Of a stretch of DNA of 64,000 nt, positions 26,759-37,191 are shown one piece after another (the first letter of the stretch is position 1; the number at the start of each line of letters is the position of its first letter). Position numbers and translations under genes: made by a program. The stretch is from Candidatus Binatia bacterium (lineage in GTDB: Bacteria > Desulfobacterota > Binatia > UBA1149 > CAITLU01). The notes beneath the pieces are model-generated. The model was not told the DNA's origin and did no database searches. It saw nothing but the letters and a program-made list of their open reading frames with translations. The stretch lies in NCBI GenBank assembly GCA_036493895.1, contig DASXOZ010000013.1, positions 1-64,000 on the forward strand, written 5' to 3'.

Positions 26759-29362
26759 ATGGAGAAGAATTTCACGGACAAGACCCAGGCCGCGATTTCC
26801 GAGGCCCAGGGCCTGGCACTCGACCGCAACAACACGACGATCGAGCCCGAGCACCTGCTCGCGGCCCTGCTTGCGCAGGCCGACGGGCTTGTCCCCACGA
26901 TCGTGCGCCGCCTCGGCCGCGAGCCGTCGGCGCTGAAGGCTCGCACCGAGGCGGCACTGTCGCGCCTGGCGACTGCTCCCGGCGGCACCGAGCTGCATGC
27001 CGGCACCCGCTTCGCAAAAGTCCTCCGCGAAGCCGGTCGCGCGATGGAGAGCTTCGGCGACACCTACGTCAGCGTCGAGCACCTCCTGCTGGCGCTCGTG
27101 GCCGACAAGGGAGAAGCCGGCAAGATCCTGGCCGAGGCCGGCATCAAGGCCCCCGACGTCGAGAAGATCATCCGCGAGCTGAGGCAGGGAGCCACCGTGC
27201 AGTCGGGCAACCCCGAGGCCACGATGGATTCGCTCACCAAGTACGGCCGCGACCTCACCGAAGCCGCGTCGTCGGGCAAGCTCGACCCCGTGATCGGGCG
27301 CGACGACGAGATCCGTCGCGTCATCGAGGTGCTCTCCCGGCGCACGAAGAACAACCCGGTGCTGATCGGCGAGCCCGGCGTCGGCAAGACGGCGATCGTC
27401 GAGGGCTTGGCCCGCCGCATCGTCGCCGGTGACGTTCCCGAAAGCCTGAAGGATCGCAAGGTGATCGCGCTCGACATGGGCGCGCTGATCGCCGGCGCCA
27501 AGTTCCGCGGCGAGTTCGAGGAACGACTGAAAGCCGTGCTCAAGGCGGTGCAGGAATCCGAAGGCCGCATCATCCTCTTCATCGACGAATTGCACACCGT
27601 CGTCGGCGCAGGCGCGGCCGAAGGCGCGATGGACGCCGGCAACCTGCTCAAACCCATGCTCGCGCGCGGCGAGCTGCACTGCATCGGCGCGACCACACTG
27701 ACGGAGTATCGCAAGTACGTCGAGAAGGACGCGGCGCTGGAGCGACGCTTCCAGCCGGTGCGCGTTGCGCCGCCGTCGGTGGCCGACACGATTTCGATCC
27801 TTCGCGGGCTCAAGGAGCGCTACGAGATCCATCACGGCGTGCGCATCAAGGACGCCGCGCTGGTGACGGCCGCGATTCTTTCGGACCGGTACATCGCCGA
27901 CCGGTTCCTGCCCGACAAGGCCATCGACCTGGTCGACGAGGCCGCTGCGCGGCTTCGCACCGAGATGGATTCGATGCCGGTGGCCCTGGACGAAGTTTCG
28001 CGCCGAGTGATGCAGCTAGAGATCGAGCGCGAAGCTCTCAAGCGCGAAACCGATGCAGCGTCGCGGCAGCGCCTCGAAAAGCTCGAGAAGGAGCTGGCCG
28101 AGCTGCGCTCCGAGCACGACGAGCTCAAGGCGCGCTGGGAAGTCGAGCGCGGCGCCAGCCAGAAGCTGCGCGACCTGAAGAGCCAGATCGAAGAAGTGCG
28201 AAACCAGATGCAGCAGGCCGAGAGGGCCTACGACCTCAACAAGGCCGCCGAGCTCAAGTACGGCACGCTCGTCGAGCTGGAAAAGAAGCTCGCGGCCGCC
28301 GAAGCGGGGCTCTCCGACGATTCGCGCCATCTCGTGCGCGAGGAAGTCAGCGAGGACGACATCGCCGAAGTGGTTTCGCGGTGGACGCGCATCCCGGTTT
28401 CCAAGCTGATGGAAGGCGAGGCCGAAAGGTTGGTCCACCTGGCCGACCGCCTCCACGAGCGCGTGATCGGCCAGCACGAAGCCGTGCAGGCGGTTGCGGA
28501 CGCCGTCGTGCGCGCACGTTCGGGGCTTTCGGATCCGGATCGTCCTCTCGGGTCCTTTCTGTTCCTCGGGCCGACCGGTGTCGGCAAGACGGAGCTGGCC
28601 AAGGCCCTAGCGGCCGAGCTGTTCGACGACGAGCACGCGATGGTGCGCATCGACATGTCCGAGTACATGGAGAAGCACTCGGTGTCGCGGCTGATCGGCG
28701 CCCCGCCTGGATATGTCGGCTACGAAGAGGGCGGGCAGCTCACCGAGGCGGTGCGACGCAGGCCCTATACCGTCGTGCTGCTCGACGAGATCGAAAAAGC
28801 CCATCGCGAAGTGTTCAACACGCTGCTGCAGGTGCTCGACGACGGGCGCCTGACCGACGGGCAGGGTCGCACCGTGGTGTTCACGAACACCGTGATCCTG
28901 ATGACGTCGAATATCGGCAGCGCCGAGATCCTCGCCTACCGCGGCGGCGACGATCCCGACGTCTACGAGCGGATGAAGACCGAGGTGCTCTCGCTGCTGT
29001 CGCGCGAGTTCCGCCCCGAGTTCCTCAACCGCCTCGACGAGATCGTCGTGTTCCACGGGCTGACTCGCGAGGAGCTGCGAAAGATCGTCGACCTGCAGCT
29101 CGCGCGGCTGGTCGCCCGCCTGGAGGCGCGCAACATCCGGCTCCAGCTCACCGATTCGGCGCGCAATCATCTGGCGCTGGCCGGGTACGATCCGGCTTAC
29201 GGGGCCAGGCCGCTCAAGCGCACGATCCAGCGCGAGCTGGAAAACGAGCTGGCCCGGCGCATCGTCGCCGGCGAGGTGCGCGATGGCATGGAGCTCCTCG
29301 TCGACCACCCCGACGGTGCGAAGGCACTCCGCTTCGCCCCGGGTGTCGCCAAGGCGGCGTGA
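26759..29362 (+). CDS. clpB: ATP-dependent chaperone ClpB (Hsp100 disaggregase)
   Basis: 867 residues, normal length. Order: N-domain with duplicated Clp repeats (1-145); first AAA+ ring with G-E-P-G-V-G-K-T near 204 and I-L-F-I-D-E-L-H; a long coiled middle domain (about 400-525) that separates ClpB from ClpA/ClpC; and a second AAA+ ring with G-P-T-G-V-G-K-T near 604 and V-L-L-D-E-I-E-K. The start M-E-K-N-F-T-D-K is typical. It extracts proteins from aggregates with DnaK. The frame stays open upstream through the hairpin repeats, but the family N-terminus fixes ATG 26759 as the start. Confidence 0.96.
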   Translation: MEKNFTDKTQAAISEAQGLALDRNNTTIEPEHLLAALLAQADGLVPTIVRRLGREPSALKARTEAALSRLATAPGGTELHAGTRFAKVLREAGRAMESFGDTYVSVEHLLLALVADKGEAGKILAEAGIKAPDVEKIIRELRQGATVQSGNPEATMDSLTKYGRDLTEAASSGKLDPVIGRDDEIRRVIEVLSRRTKNNPVLIGEPGVGKTAIVEGLARRIVAGDVPESLKDRKVIALDMGALIAGAKFRGEFEERLKAVLKAVQESEGRIILFIDELHTVVGAGAAEGAMDAGNLLKPMLARGELHCIGATTLTEYRKYVEKDAALERRFQPVRVAPPSVADTISILRGLKERYEIHHGVRIKDAALVTAAILSDRYIADRFLPDKAIDLVDEAAARLRTEMDSMPVALDEVSRRVMQLEIEREALKRETDAASRQRLEKLEKELAELRSEHDELKARWEVERGASQKLRDLKSQIEEVRNQMQQAERAYDLNKAAELKYGTLVELEKKLAAAEAGLSDDSRHLVREEVSEDDIAEVVSRWTRIPVSKLMEGEAERLVHLADRLHERVIGQHEAVQAVADAVVRARSGLSDPDRPLGSFLFLGPTGVGKTELAKALAAELFDDEHAMVRIDMSEYMEKHSVSRLIGAPPGYVGYEEGGQLTEAVRRRPYTVVLLDEIEKAHREVFNTLLQVLDDGRLTDGQGRTVVFTNTVILMTSNIGSAEILAYRGGDDPDVYERMKTEVLSLLSREFRPEFLNRLDEIVVFHGLTREELRKIVDLQLARLVARLEARNIRLQLTDSARNHLALAGYDPAYGARPLKRTIQRELENELARRIVAGEVRDGMELLVDHPDGAKALRFAPGVAKAA

Positions 29363-29418
29363 AGTGACAGCGGGCCTGTGACGGTTGCTACGCAATCTGC
29401 AGCGCCAGCGTAGCGCCG

Positions 29419-31551
29419 TCACGGCGGCGTCGTGGCAGGAGTTCCGGCGTCTCGCAGCGGCGCGCGGTCGAGCACCGGATCGATCAATGCCGTACCGAAG
29501 ATCGACTGCCGGGACGGGCTCGTCGTGCACCACCAGTTGCCGCCTGCGGGGATCGCGCTTTCTGAATCGGTTTCGAGCTCGCGATCAAGGCCGGCCGGGC
29601 CGCGATTGCCGCAAAGCACGTTTCCACCGCTGCTCGTGACCGTGCGGTCGTCGATCTCGAGCTGTCCTCCGCCGAGATCCGCCTCGGATCCGACGAGCAC
29701 GGCAACACCACCGTAGCCTTCTTCGCTCGACTTCTGGCCGCCGTTGTCTTCGATCGTCGTATCGCGGATCGACGCCCGCGCTGCGCCCGTCAGGTACACA
29801 CCGCGAAGGTCGCAGCCGCGAAAGCGATCGCCCGCCAGCAGTGCCTCGACTCCGTGCCCCAGCCGCAGGCCGCGACGGCAGTTGTCGACTTCCGTGCCGC
29901 GCATCTCGACGATGACTCGGCCGTCGGGCCCGGACGCGGAAAAACGCGGCCCGTCGCACGGAAAGTCCGCTTCCTCGGTGTGCATGCGGGCGTTCTCGAT
30001 GCGAAAGCGGCCCTCCGTCGTCACCCGCACCGGCGTGCGGCAAGCCGAGAAGTCGATGTCGGAGAAAATCGCCTGGAAATGGTCGACGACGCGCGGGTCG
30101 GGATCGGTAGCCGCCAGCACCCCTCCGTTTTCGGAACACTTGTCGCAGCCGTGGGCGACGTCGAGATGGCGGAACACGTTGCCGACGCCGCTTATGACGC
30201 TGCCGAACGCATCGTCGCACATGCGGTCGAAATGGACGTTCTCGACGACGTTGTCCCGTCCGCGCACCGGAATGCCTTCGAAGAAGCCGCGAACCGTCAG
30301 GTCGCGCACGACGTTGAAGTCGCCGCGAAGCTGCAGGAACTCCGCGCCCGAATCGACGTCGGGACAGCGGCAGGTAGCGTCCGGCTCGAGACCTTCGGGG
30401 CATTGCTCCGCAGAAAGCGGGGTCTGCCAGCAGAGCGGATCCAGCTCGAACGTGATGTTCCTTCCGGCGCCGTCGATCCTCAGGTTGTTGCAGCGCACTT
30501 CGCGAAGCGCCGGCGCGGAAGCAGCCGGAATCTGGATCACGGTGTCACTGCAGTCGAACACGATGGCGCCGGTGGGCGCGCCGCAGCTCGCGAGCGCTTC
30601 GTGGAATGCGTCGGCCGTGCACGGGATCGCGCAGGCCCAGCTTCCTTCGAGATTGACGCAGGGACGGCCGTCGGGGCAGCTCGCGTCGCCGCTGGCGCAC
30701 TCATCGATGTCCTGGCAGGAGCCGGGGTCTCCCGAGAATCCATCGGGACAGCGGCAGCCGTCCATGGTGTCGTTGAGGATCGAGTCGGCGGGACACGCTA
30801 CGCAGCGGACATCGTCGCCGCTTCGCGCGCAGGTTTCCCTCCGGCAGTCGGAGCTGCAGCCGTCGCCGTCGGCGGTATTGCCGTCGTCGCACTGCTCGAA
30901 GCCGGCGACGTGACCGTCGCCGCAACGAGCCTGGAGGCGATGGGCCGACTCGTCGATCTCGTGTTCGATGCGCGACGCTGCCGTTTCCGCGTCGGCGAGG
31001 GCGCAGTCCACCGACGCCGTCGCGGCCTGCCATGCAGCAACGAAATCTGCACGGGACTTCTGCTCGCAGTCGTGCACGGCTGCGGCAACGGCGTCCGCGT
31101 CGCCGAGGCCGGTGTTCTCGACGCAGGCTCCGTACACAGACGCGAACCGACGTGCCGCGCTGACCTGGAGATCGACGCAACGACCGGTCTGGTTCGGGGT
31201 CATGTCGCCGACGAAGCGAATCGGCCACGGAACCGGACCGGCAAGGGCAAGGGCATCGGCACTGGCCGGACAGACGAAGCCGGAGGCGGAAGCGCGTGCT
31301 TCGGCAGCTGCCATCAGGCGAGCGGCCTTGCGACCGGCATGCGCGACGCAGCGGTCGGCGAGGGCCTGGCCGGCAAAGGTGCGCAGACGGCACGAGAACA
31401 CTGCCGAGACGACCGCACGGCTGGCGTGCATCTTGTCGCGGAAACAGCGGCCGGCATCGTCCAGCGCAGCGGCTTTGCTGCACGAGACCATCGAGAGCGC
31501 GGCGAACACAAGGACAGTGCGGCGCACGAGAAGCAGGGCGGACCGGAACAC
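29419..31551 (-). CDS. Secreted Cys-rich protein: DUF4215 and EGF-like modules plus right-handed beta-helix
   Basis: 710 residues with a signal peptide (either cleaved before S-K-A-A-A or a lipoprotein at the Cys in M-V-S-C). Residues 30-205 are a Cys-containing helical domain like that of the secreted protein at 37291. C-G-D-G-H-V-A-G-F-E-Q-C-D-D-G-N near 212 is a DUF4215 module. D-I-D-E-C-A-S-G-D-A-S-C near 275 is a calcium-binding EGF-like module. From about 330 to 670, I-D-G-A-G-R-N-I and repeated N-V-V-x-N/D-L-x-V turns form a pectate-lyase-like parallel beta-helix. Probably a surface or extracellular polysaccharide-binding or -cleaving protein; no catalytic residues are assigned. Confidence 0.75.
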   Translation of the reverse strand: MFRSALLLVRRTVLVFAALSMVSCSKAAALDDAGRCFRDKMHASRAVVSAVFSCRLRTFAGQALADRCVAHAGRKAARLMAAAEARASASGFVCPASADALALAGPVPWPIRFVGDMTPNQTGRCVDLQVSAARRFASVYGACVENTGLGDADAVAAAVHDCEQKSRADFVAAWQAATASVDCALADAETAASRIEHEIDESAHRLQARCGDGHVAGFEQCDDGNTADGDGCSSDCRRETCARSGDDVRCVACPADSILNDTMDGCRCPDGFSGDPGSCQDIDECASGDASCPDGRPCVNLEGSWACAIPCTADAFHEALASCGAPTGAIVFDCSDTVIQIPAASAPALREVRCNNLRIDGAGRNITFELDPLCWQTPLSAEQCPEGLEPDATCRCPDVDSGAEFLQLRGDFNVVRDLTVRGFFEGIPVRGRDNVVENVHFDRMCDDAFGSVISGVGNVFRHLDVAHGCDKCSENGGVLAATDPDPRVVDHFQAIFSDIDFSACRTPVRVTTEGRFRIENARMHTEEADFPCDGPRFSASGPDGRVIVEMRGTEVDNCRRGLRLGHGVEALLAGDRFRGCDLRGVYLTGAARASIRDTTIEDNGGQKSSEEGYGGVAVLVGSEADLGGGQLEIDDRTVTSSGGNVLCGNRGPAGLDRELETDSESAIPAGGNWWCTTSPSRQSIFGTALIDPVLDRAPLRDAGTPATTPP

Positions 31552-31739
31552 GAGCGGCCGAGATTAGGCTCGAATGGATGCACGCGAAAGACGAAATCCC
31601 GCAAAAAGCACGCCAGGCCGGCGACGTGCGGCGTGCAGCGGCATCCGTCGCCCAATACACGATCATCGAGCCGGCCGTCCGTGCACTGCGCCGCAGTGCC
31701 GCGTTCGAACCGGCCCAGCGTCGTCGCTAGACCGAAGGC

Positions 31740-33380
31740 GTGAGCGACCTTCGGGAGCCGTGGCTTTCGATGCTGGTCCTTCCGGCGGCCTACCCGTCCG
31801 AGGGGTCCGGCGCCTCTGTCAGCGGAAATACAGCCGCCGTCGAGAGGGTCGACACGCACATTTCGAACGTTTTCCTCACCCCCGGCCGCGTCTACAAGCT
31901 GCGAAGGCCGGTGACTCTTTCGTTCGTCGATTTTTCGTCTCCGCGCGAACGCCTGGCCGACTGCCTGCGCGAGGTCGCTCTCAATCGACGCCTCGCGCCG
32001 GACGTGTACCTCGGCATCGCGCCGATTCACTTCCAGGCGGGCGAACTGAAAGTCCGAATTGGCGACGCGCTCGAAACGCCGTGCGAGCAGGCCGATGTCG
32101 TCGAGCACTGCGTGGTGATGCGTCGCCTTGCGACCGGTCGTGACCTCAAGAGCCTGGTCGAGGCAGGCGTGGTGCACGCGGCGCACATCGATCGCATCGC
32201 CGACACGCTGGCCGCATTCCACCGCGCCTGGCGCATCCGCCCTCCCGCTCCCGAAGGCGACGAGCGCTGGGTCGCGCGCAGCACGGCGCCGGCTCGCGCC
32301 AACATCGCGGCGCTGGCCGAAGTTCCGTCGTGGCTGGCTCCCCGCGATGCGGTCGAGGAGGCGCGCGTTCTCGGCGCACGTTTCCTCGAGAGGCACCGCG
32401 CCGATTTCGAGCGCCGCTTCGACGAGGGGCGCATCGTCGACGGGCACGGCGACCTGCACAGCGAGCACGTGTGGTTCGAGACCGACGACGGACCCGCGCT
32501 GATGATCGACTGCCTGGAGTTTCGCGAGGATTTCCGCTGCATCGACAGTGCTTCCGACATCGCGTTTCTCGCGATGGATCTCCGGTATCGAGGTCGCGGC
32601 GATCTTGCGGCGCGCCTGCTGCGACGCTACGCGCGAGACGGCGACGACTGGCATCTTTTCACCGTCGTCGACTACTTCCAGAGCTATCGTTCCCTGGTGC
32701 GCGCCAAGGTCGCAGCGCTGGTCGCCGTCGACGAATCGCTTCCCTCGGCGCAGAGGGACCACGCGAAATCGAGCGTCGGAGCGCATCTGCAACTCGGGCT
32801 CGAGTTCCTTCGCGACAAGCCTGCGGGCAACGTCATCGTCACGTGCGGGACCATCGGCACCGGCAAGACGACGGTGGCCGAAGCGCTGGCCGATCGCACC
32901 GGCGCAGTCGTGATCTCGTCGGACTGGCTGCGCCGGCATGCGGCCGCAGCGTCGGCGAGTCACGTCGCGGCTCGTTACGATGACGCAAGCCGCAACGCGA
33001 TCTACGAGCGCATGCTCGAAGCGGCGGGATGGGTGATCGACTCCGGACGCACGGTGATTCTCGATGCCACGTTCTCGAGAAGGCAATGGCGCCAGGCTGT
33101 CGCGACGTGGGCGCGCGAGCGTGGCGTGGCTCCCGCGCTCGTCGAAGTCGTCGCTCCCGGCGACGAGGTGCGCGAGCGGCTCGCGTCCCGGGAGCGCGCC
33201 GGCAACGACGCGTCGGAGGCCGGGCCGGGTCTCATCGACACGATCCGCGCCGAATTCGAAGCGCCGGACGAGTGGCCAGGCGATCGCATTGCCCGCATCG
33301 ACAGCGGCGGGGATCGATGGGAGCGGCAGGTCGACGAAGCACTGGCCCGACTCGGGCTCGGCCGCCGCGCCGGCGGCTGA
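31740..33380 (+). CDS. Bifunctional aminoglycoside-phosphotransferase-like / P-loop kinase protein
   Basis: 546 residues; start GTG 31740, with ATG 31770 as alternative (GGGAG about 11 nt upstream). Residues 35-330 resemble the APH/choline-kinase fold, with the catalytic loop H-G-D-L-H-S-E-H-V near 235 and I-D-C-L-E-F supplying the metal Asp. Residues 365-540 are a zeta-toxin/adenylylsulfate-kinase-like P-loop domain, G-T-I-G-T-G-K-T at 369-376 with T-V-I-L-D-A-T-F. This two-kinase fusion is widespread but uncharacterised; antibiotic resistance should not be assumed. Divergent from the beta-helix gene across 188 bp. Confidence 0.82.
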   Translation: MSDLREPWLSMLVLPAAYPSEGSGASVSGNTAAVERVDTHISNVFLTPGRVYKLRRPVTLSFVDFSSPRERLADCLREVALNRRLAPDVYLGIAPIHFQAGELKVRIGDALETPCEQADVVEHCVVMRRLATGRDLKSLVEAGVVHAAHIDRIADTLAAFHRAWRIRPPAPEGDERWVARSTAPARANIAALAEVPSWLAPRDAVEEARVLGARFLERHRADFERRFDEGRIVDGHGDLHSEHVWFETDDGPALMIDCLEFREDFRCIDSASDIAFLAMDLRYRGRGDLAARLLRRYARDGDDWHLFTVVDYFQSYRSLVRAKVAALVAVDESLPSAQRDHAKSSVGAHLQLGLEFLRDKPAGNVIVTCGTIGTGKTTVAEALADRTGAVVISSDWLRRHAAAASASHVAARYDDASRNAIYERMLEAAGWVIDSGRTVILDATFSRRQWRQAVATWARERGVAPALVEVVAPGDEVRERLASRERAGNDASEAGPGLIDTIRAEFEAPDEWPGDRIARIDSGGDRWERQVDEALARLGLGRRAGG

Positions 33381-33415
33381 CCGCGGCTCGCGGGCGCCGC
33401 CGAGTCCGGACTCGC

Positions 33416-35212
33416 TCAGCGCCGCGCGTGTCCGGCGATAAGCGCAACCGCGCGCGCCAGCTCGGCGGCCGCACCGTCGAAGATCGACGGCCAGCGAGCC
33501 AACACGTGCTGGTCCGGCCTGACCAGCAGCGCTCCATCGTCACCGGCTGCGAATTTGCGCCACCATTTCTCGTCATCGAATGGAACGACTTCCACGTCGA
33601 GCCCCCTTGCGAGGTCGACCCACCGCGAGCCAGTTCGCACCAGCAGCGTCGCGTGTTCGTACGAAGCGAGATCCAGCGTCGAGACACGCCGTCCGTCGCG
33701 GACGATCCATCCGTGGGGAAGCCGCGAGCCCGGCTGCGACGATGGGGCAAGTTCGCGCACCGGATTGGCGACACGCAGTGGCTCGCTGCCGTCCGCAACG
33801 ATTGCACCGTTTTCGTAGCGGTAGCCGAGCTGGAGGCCGAGCATGTCGAAGTGCTCGGCCTGGTTCGCGATTGCAGTGGCAACTTCGGCGCGACGTGACG
33901 GCGTCGCGAGCATGTCGCAAAAATTCGCTGCTGCTTCGTCGGGAGCCGCCGCCGTACCCATCGCCAGCGGCACCTCGAAGAGGCGCATCGCATTGGCCAG
34001 GCTCTGCTCGGCATTGTACTGCGCGACGCTCTTGCGCTCGCTCTCGTACGTGTCGAGCAGTGCAGGTGGTGCGCCGCGCCGGCAGGCTGCGAGCTTCCAG
34101 ACCAGATTGTGGACGTCCTGCACGCCGGTGTTCAGGCCGAGGCCGCCGGTCGGCGGAAACCGGTGCGCGGAATCACCGGCAAGGAAGATGCGGCGGTCGC
34201 GATAACGTTCGGCGACCTGCGACGTCATCATCCACGGTGCGTGCGCCAGCACTCGAATCGGAAGCTCGATGCCCGGCTCCATCGCGCTGCGTACCAGCGC
34301 TTCGCAGCGCGCGTCGTCGTAGTCATCGATGCTCTCGCTGTCGGGATCCCACGCGTGCATGAATACCCACTCGTGGTCGATGTCGTGCGCGACAAAGGTG
34401 CCCCGACAGGCGGGATCGCTGATCCAGTAAAGGACGCCCGGATGTTCGCCGACGATGGGGCGCAGGTTGGCCGCGAAATGGATCATGACGAAAGCCTGGA
34501 TCCGATCGGGGCCGACGCACGCGATGTCGAGCGACTTTCGCACGGGGCTGCCGGCTCCGTCGGCCGCAATCAGGTAGCGGCTGCGCACGCGCAGCCCGCC
34601 GTCTTCGTCGACGCTTCGGATGGTGGACACCACGCCGTCGTTTTGCTGCTGCGACGAAACCCACCGCATCGAAAAGCGCGGAGCCGCCCCGCCGGCGCGC
34701 ACCAGCTCACGCGCGAGCAGCGGCTCGAGCTTGTGCTGCGAGAGGTTGCGCAGCGGCGTCGGAGTGAAGTCGAGCACTTCGTCGCGCTGGCGTTCGAAAG
34801 GCAGTGACCCGAGGATTTCGCCGCCGAGCCGGGTCACCCAGTGCACCATTCCGGCGTCGCGGGGATCTTTGGCAAGCGCGAACACTGCATCCATGTCGAC
34901 GCCGGCCTGGCGCCAGATCTCGAAAGTCCTCGCGTTGATCACGTGGGCGGCCGGTGCGCGTTGCGGCCCGGGGCGTCGCTCGACGATGACCGCGCGAAAT
35001 CCCGCGCGCGCGAGCAAAATTCCGGCAGTCAGTCCCGTCGGGCCGGCACCGACGACGAGGACGTCCGTATCGACGGTTTCCATCGGGCCGGTCTTTTCCA
35101 TCTCGCCCACGCTCGTCGCGTCGAACTCGGTCGTACTGGTCTTCTCGGATTCGCTCACGCTGTCTCTTTTCGGCTTCGCTTGCGCTCCCATTTGCGCTTC
35201 GCTTGCGCTCAT
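33416..35212 (-). CDS. FAD-dependent aromatic-ring monooxygenase (PheA/TfdB type)
   Basis: 598 residues from ATG 35212, overlapping the SDR stop by 4 bp. A 45-residue Ser/Glu/Lys-rich N-terminus precedes the dinucleotide fold V-V-G-A-G-P-T-G at 53-60. The middle D-G-A-G-S-P-V-R and the FAD/NADPH motif F-L-A-G-D-S-A-H-R-F-P-P-T-G-G-L-G-L-N-T-G place it among group A flavin monooxygenases that hydroxylate phenolic rings. A C-terminal thioredoxin-like domain (about 480-598) is as expected. Starts at 35101 or 35083 would remove the odd N-terminus. Pairing with an SDR and an AraC regulator suggests an inducible catabolic unit. Confidence 0.85.
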   Translation of the reverse strand: MSASEAQMGAQAKPKRDSVSESEKTSTTEFDATSVGEMEKTGPMETVDTDVLVVGAGPTGLTAGILLARAGFRAVIVERRPGPQRAPAAHVINARTFEIWRQAGVDMDAVFALAKDPRDAGMVHWVTRLGGEILGSLPFERQRDEVLDFTPTPLRNLSQHKLEPLLARELVRAGGAAPRFSMRWVSSQQQNDGVVSTIRSVDEDGGLRVRSRYLIAADGAGSPVRKSLDIACVGPDRIQAFVMIHFAANLRPIVGEHPGVLYWISDPACRGTFVAHDIDHEWVFMHAWDPDSESIDDYDDARCEALVRSAMEPGIELPIRVLAHAPWMMTSQVAERYRDRRIFLAGDSAHRFPPTGGLGLNTGVQDVHNLVWKLAACRRGAPPALLDTYESERKSVAQYNAEQSLANAMRLFEVPLAMGTAAAPDEAAANFCDMLATPSRRAEVATAIANQAEHFDMLGLQLGYRYENGAIVADGSEPLRVANPVRELAPSSQPGSRLPHGWIVRDGRRVSTLDLASYEHATLLVRTGSRWVDLARGLDVEVVPFDDEKWWRKFAAGDDGALLVRPDQHVLARWPSIFDGAAAELARAVALIAGHARR

Positions 35213-35988
35213 AGGATCCCGGGATAGCTGCCGCCGTCCAGTTGCAGGTTCTGGCCCGAAACGAAACCGGCCTGCGCCGAACAAAGGTAGGCGCACGCGT
35301 CGCCGAACTCCGACGGGGTACCCAGGCGGCCGGCGGCGATCGTCGCGCGAATGTCTTCGTAGGCCTCCTCGACGCTCTGCCCTTTCATTGCCGCGGCGAG
35401 GCCCGCCATGAATTGCTGGCGCTCGGTGTCGATGCGCTCGGGAAGCAGGTTGTTGATCGTGACGTTGAAGCGCGCGACCTCTCGCGACAGCCCCTTGCAC
35501 ATCGACATCAGTCCCGTTCGCGGGCCGGCCGACAGTCCCATCGGCGCCAGCGGGGATTTGACCATCGCCGACAGGATGTTGACGATGCGCCCGAATTGCC
35601 GCTCGACCATGCCGTCGATGACTGCGCGAATCAGCAGCGCCGGCGCGAGCATGCTCGAGTCCAGCGCAGCAATCCACGCGTCGCGATCCCAGTCCTGGAA
35701 ACGTCCGGGCATCGGGCCGGCATTGTTCGTGACGACGATGTCGGGAGTGGGGCAGGCCTCCAGCAGCGCGATGCGGGTGCTTTCGAGTGCGATGTCGCCG
35801 ACGACCGCCTGCACGCGCTTTCCCGTCCCATCGAAAATTTCCTGTGCAGCCGATTCGAGATTCGCCGCGCTGCGCGAGTTGATCGTGACGCGGGCGCCTT
35901 CACGCGCCAGTGCCAGCGCGCAAGCTTTGCCCAGCCCCTTGCTCGACGCGCAGACGATCGCGCTTCGCCCTTCGATTCCAAGATCCAT
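35209..35988 (-). CDS. SDR-family oxidoreductase lacking the catalytic Tyr
   Basis: 259 residues. Cofactor motif C-A-S-S-K-G-L-G near 13-20, N-N-A-G near 90 and the C-terminal D-G-G-S-Y-P are those of FabG-like short-chain dehydrogenases. At the active site the usual Y-x-x-x-K is replaced by L-S-A-G-P-R-T-G-L, as in a known Tyr-less branch of 3-oxoacyl-reductase-like proteins, so chemistry may differ. It precedes the monooxygenase by a 4-bp overlap and is divergent from the AraC gene (162 bp). Confidence 0.85.
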   Translation of the reverse strand: MDLGIEGRSAIVCASSKGLGKACALALAREGARVTINSRSAANLESAAQEIFDGTGKRVQAVVGDIALESTRIALLEACPTPDIVVTNNAGPMPGRFQDWDRDAWIAALDSSMLAPALLIRAVIDGMVERQFGRIVNILSAMVKSPLAPMGLSAGPRTGLMSMCKGLSREVARFNVTINNLLPERIDTERQQFMAGLAAAMKGQSVEEAYEDIRATIAAGRLGTPSEFGDACAYLCSAQAGFVSGQNLQLDGGSYPGIL

Positions 35989-36150
35989 TCGCTCCCCTCC
36001 TCAGGAATCCGGGCCCGGCGGCGACGGTGGTCCCCACGGGTTGGTGGTATCCATGGGTCGTAGTATGCGCAGCGGCGCGGCGGCCGGCTTGGCCGCGCGA
36101 GCCTGGCTGTTGGCCGCGCGAGCCAAAGAGGCGCCCGCACGGGAAAAGAA

Positions 36151-37191
36151 ATGGTGACGCGAGGGCAGGGAGCTACGACGATCGCGAGCTGGAGCGCGAC
36201 GATCGTCCGCGCCCTCGACGCCGAGGGCGTGGACGGCCGCGCCGTTGCCGCCGAGGCTGGCATCCCGTGCGCAATGCTCGACGATCCCGACGCGCGCGTC
36301 CCGCGAGATGCCCTGTCGCGGCTGTGGCTGCTGGCCGTCGAAAAGACCGGCGATCCGGCCTTCGCTCTGGCAGCCGCGCGCCACACCATGCAAACGACGT
36401 TTCACGCTCTCGGCTACGCGGTGCTCGCGAGCACGACGCTTCGCGAAGCCGTCGAAAGGATCATCCGCTACCGTCGCGTGCTCGGCGACATCATGCAGCT
36501 GCGCCTCGAGGACCACGGTGAGCGCTCGCGTTTCATCATCGACGTGTCGGCGCCTCGCGTAGTGCCGTTCGAAGCCGTCGACGCCTTCGTCTGCGTGCTC
36601 GTGCGCCAGGCCAGGCAGCCCCACGGCGCCTACGACCTGAGACCCCTTTCGATTTCGCTCGAGAGACCCGAGCCGCAGGATTCATCGGCCTGGGAGCGTG
36701 CCCTGCGCGCTCCGGTCATGTTCGCGCAGGCTTCTTCGTTCGTCGAGTACGCGACGGCGGATCTCGATCGCCGCGTGCCTTCGGCCAATGCCGAGCTGGC
36801 GCGCCAGAACGACGAGGTGGTCGTGCGCTATCTTGCAAGGCTCGACCACGGCGCTCTTCTCGCCCGCACTCGCGCGGCGGTGCTCGAAAGCCTGCCGAGC
36901 GGAGCGCCGACGCGGCAGCAGGTTGCCAAGCGCCTGGCGATGAGCCCGCGCACGCTGCAGCGCCTTCTGGCCGGCGAAAGCACGTCGTTCAGCGATGTCG
37001 TCGCGGAGATACGCCTTGCGCTGGCAAAAAGTTATCTCGAGGAAGGACGATTGCCAGTCACCGAGATCGCGTTCGTGCTCGGCTTTGCCGACACCAGTGC
37101 GTTCTCGCGCGCGTTCCGGCGCTGGACCGGAAAGCCGCCGAGCGAATTTGCCGGAACGCGGCGACCGGCTCGTTCGGAGGGCCGGGACTGA
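36151..37191 (+). CDS. AraC-family transcriptional regulator (OruR-like)
   Basis: 346 residues from ATG 36151. The first 210 residues resemble the Arabinose_bd ligand domain found in OruR/ArgR-like members (H-T-M-Q-T-T-F-H-A-L-G-Y-A-V). The last 100 carry two helix-turn-helix units: Q-Q-V-A-K-R-L-A-M-S-P-R-T-L-Q-R-L-L, then I-A-F-V-L-G-F-A-D-T-S-A-F-S-R-A-F-R-R-W. Placed head to head with the SDR-monooxygenase pair, it probably controls that operon from the shared 162-bp region; the inducer is unknown. Confidence 0.88.
   Translation: MVTRGQGATTIASWSATIVRALDAEGVDGRAVAAEAGIPCAMLDDPDARVPRDALSRLWLLAVEKTGDPAFALAAARHTMQTTFHALGYAVLASTTLREAVERIIRYRRVLGDIMQLRLEDHGERSRFIIDVSAPRVVPFEAVDAFVCVLVRQARQPHGAYDLRPLSISLERPEPQDSSAWERALRAPVMFAQASSFVEYATADLDRRVPSANAELARQNDEVVVRYLARLDHGALLARTRAAVLESLPSGAPTRQQVAKRLAMSPRTLQRLLAGESTSFSDVVAEIRLALAKSYLEEGRLPVTEIAFVLGFADTSAFSRAFRRWTGKPPSEFAGTRRPARSEGRD

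Noticed and set aside
31740..33380. Aminoglycoside-resistance gene
   Set aside because: Only the fold is APH-like; the fusion with a P-loop kinase is a housekeeping-type family without shown resistance.
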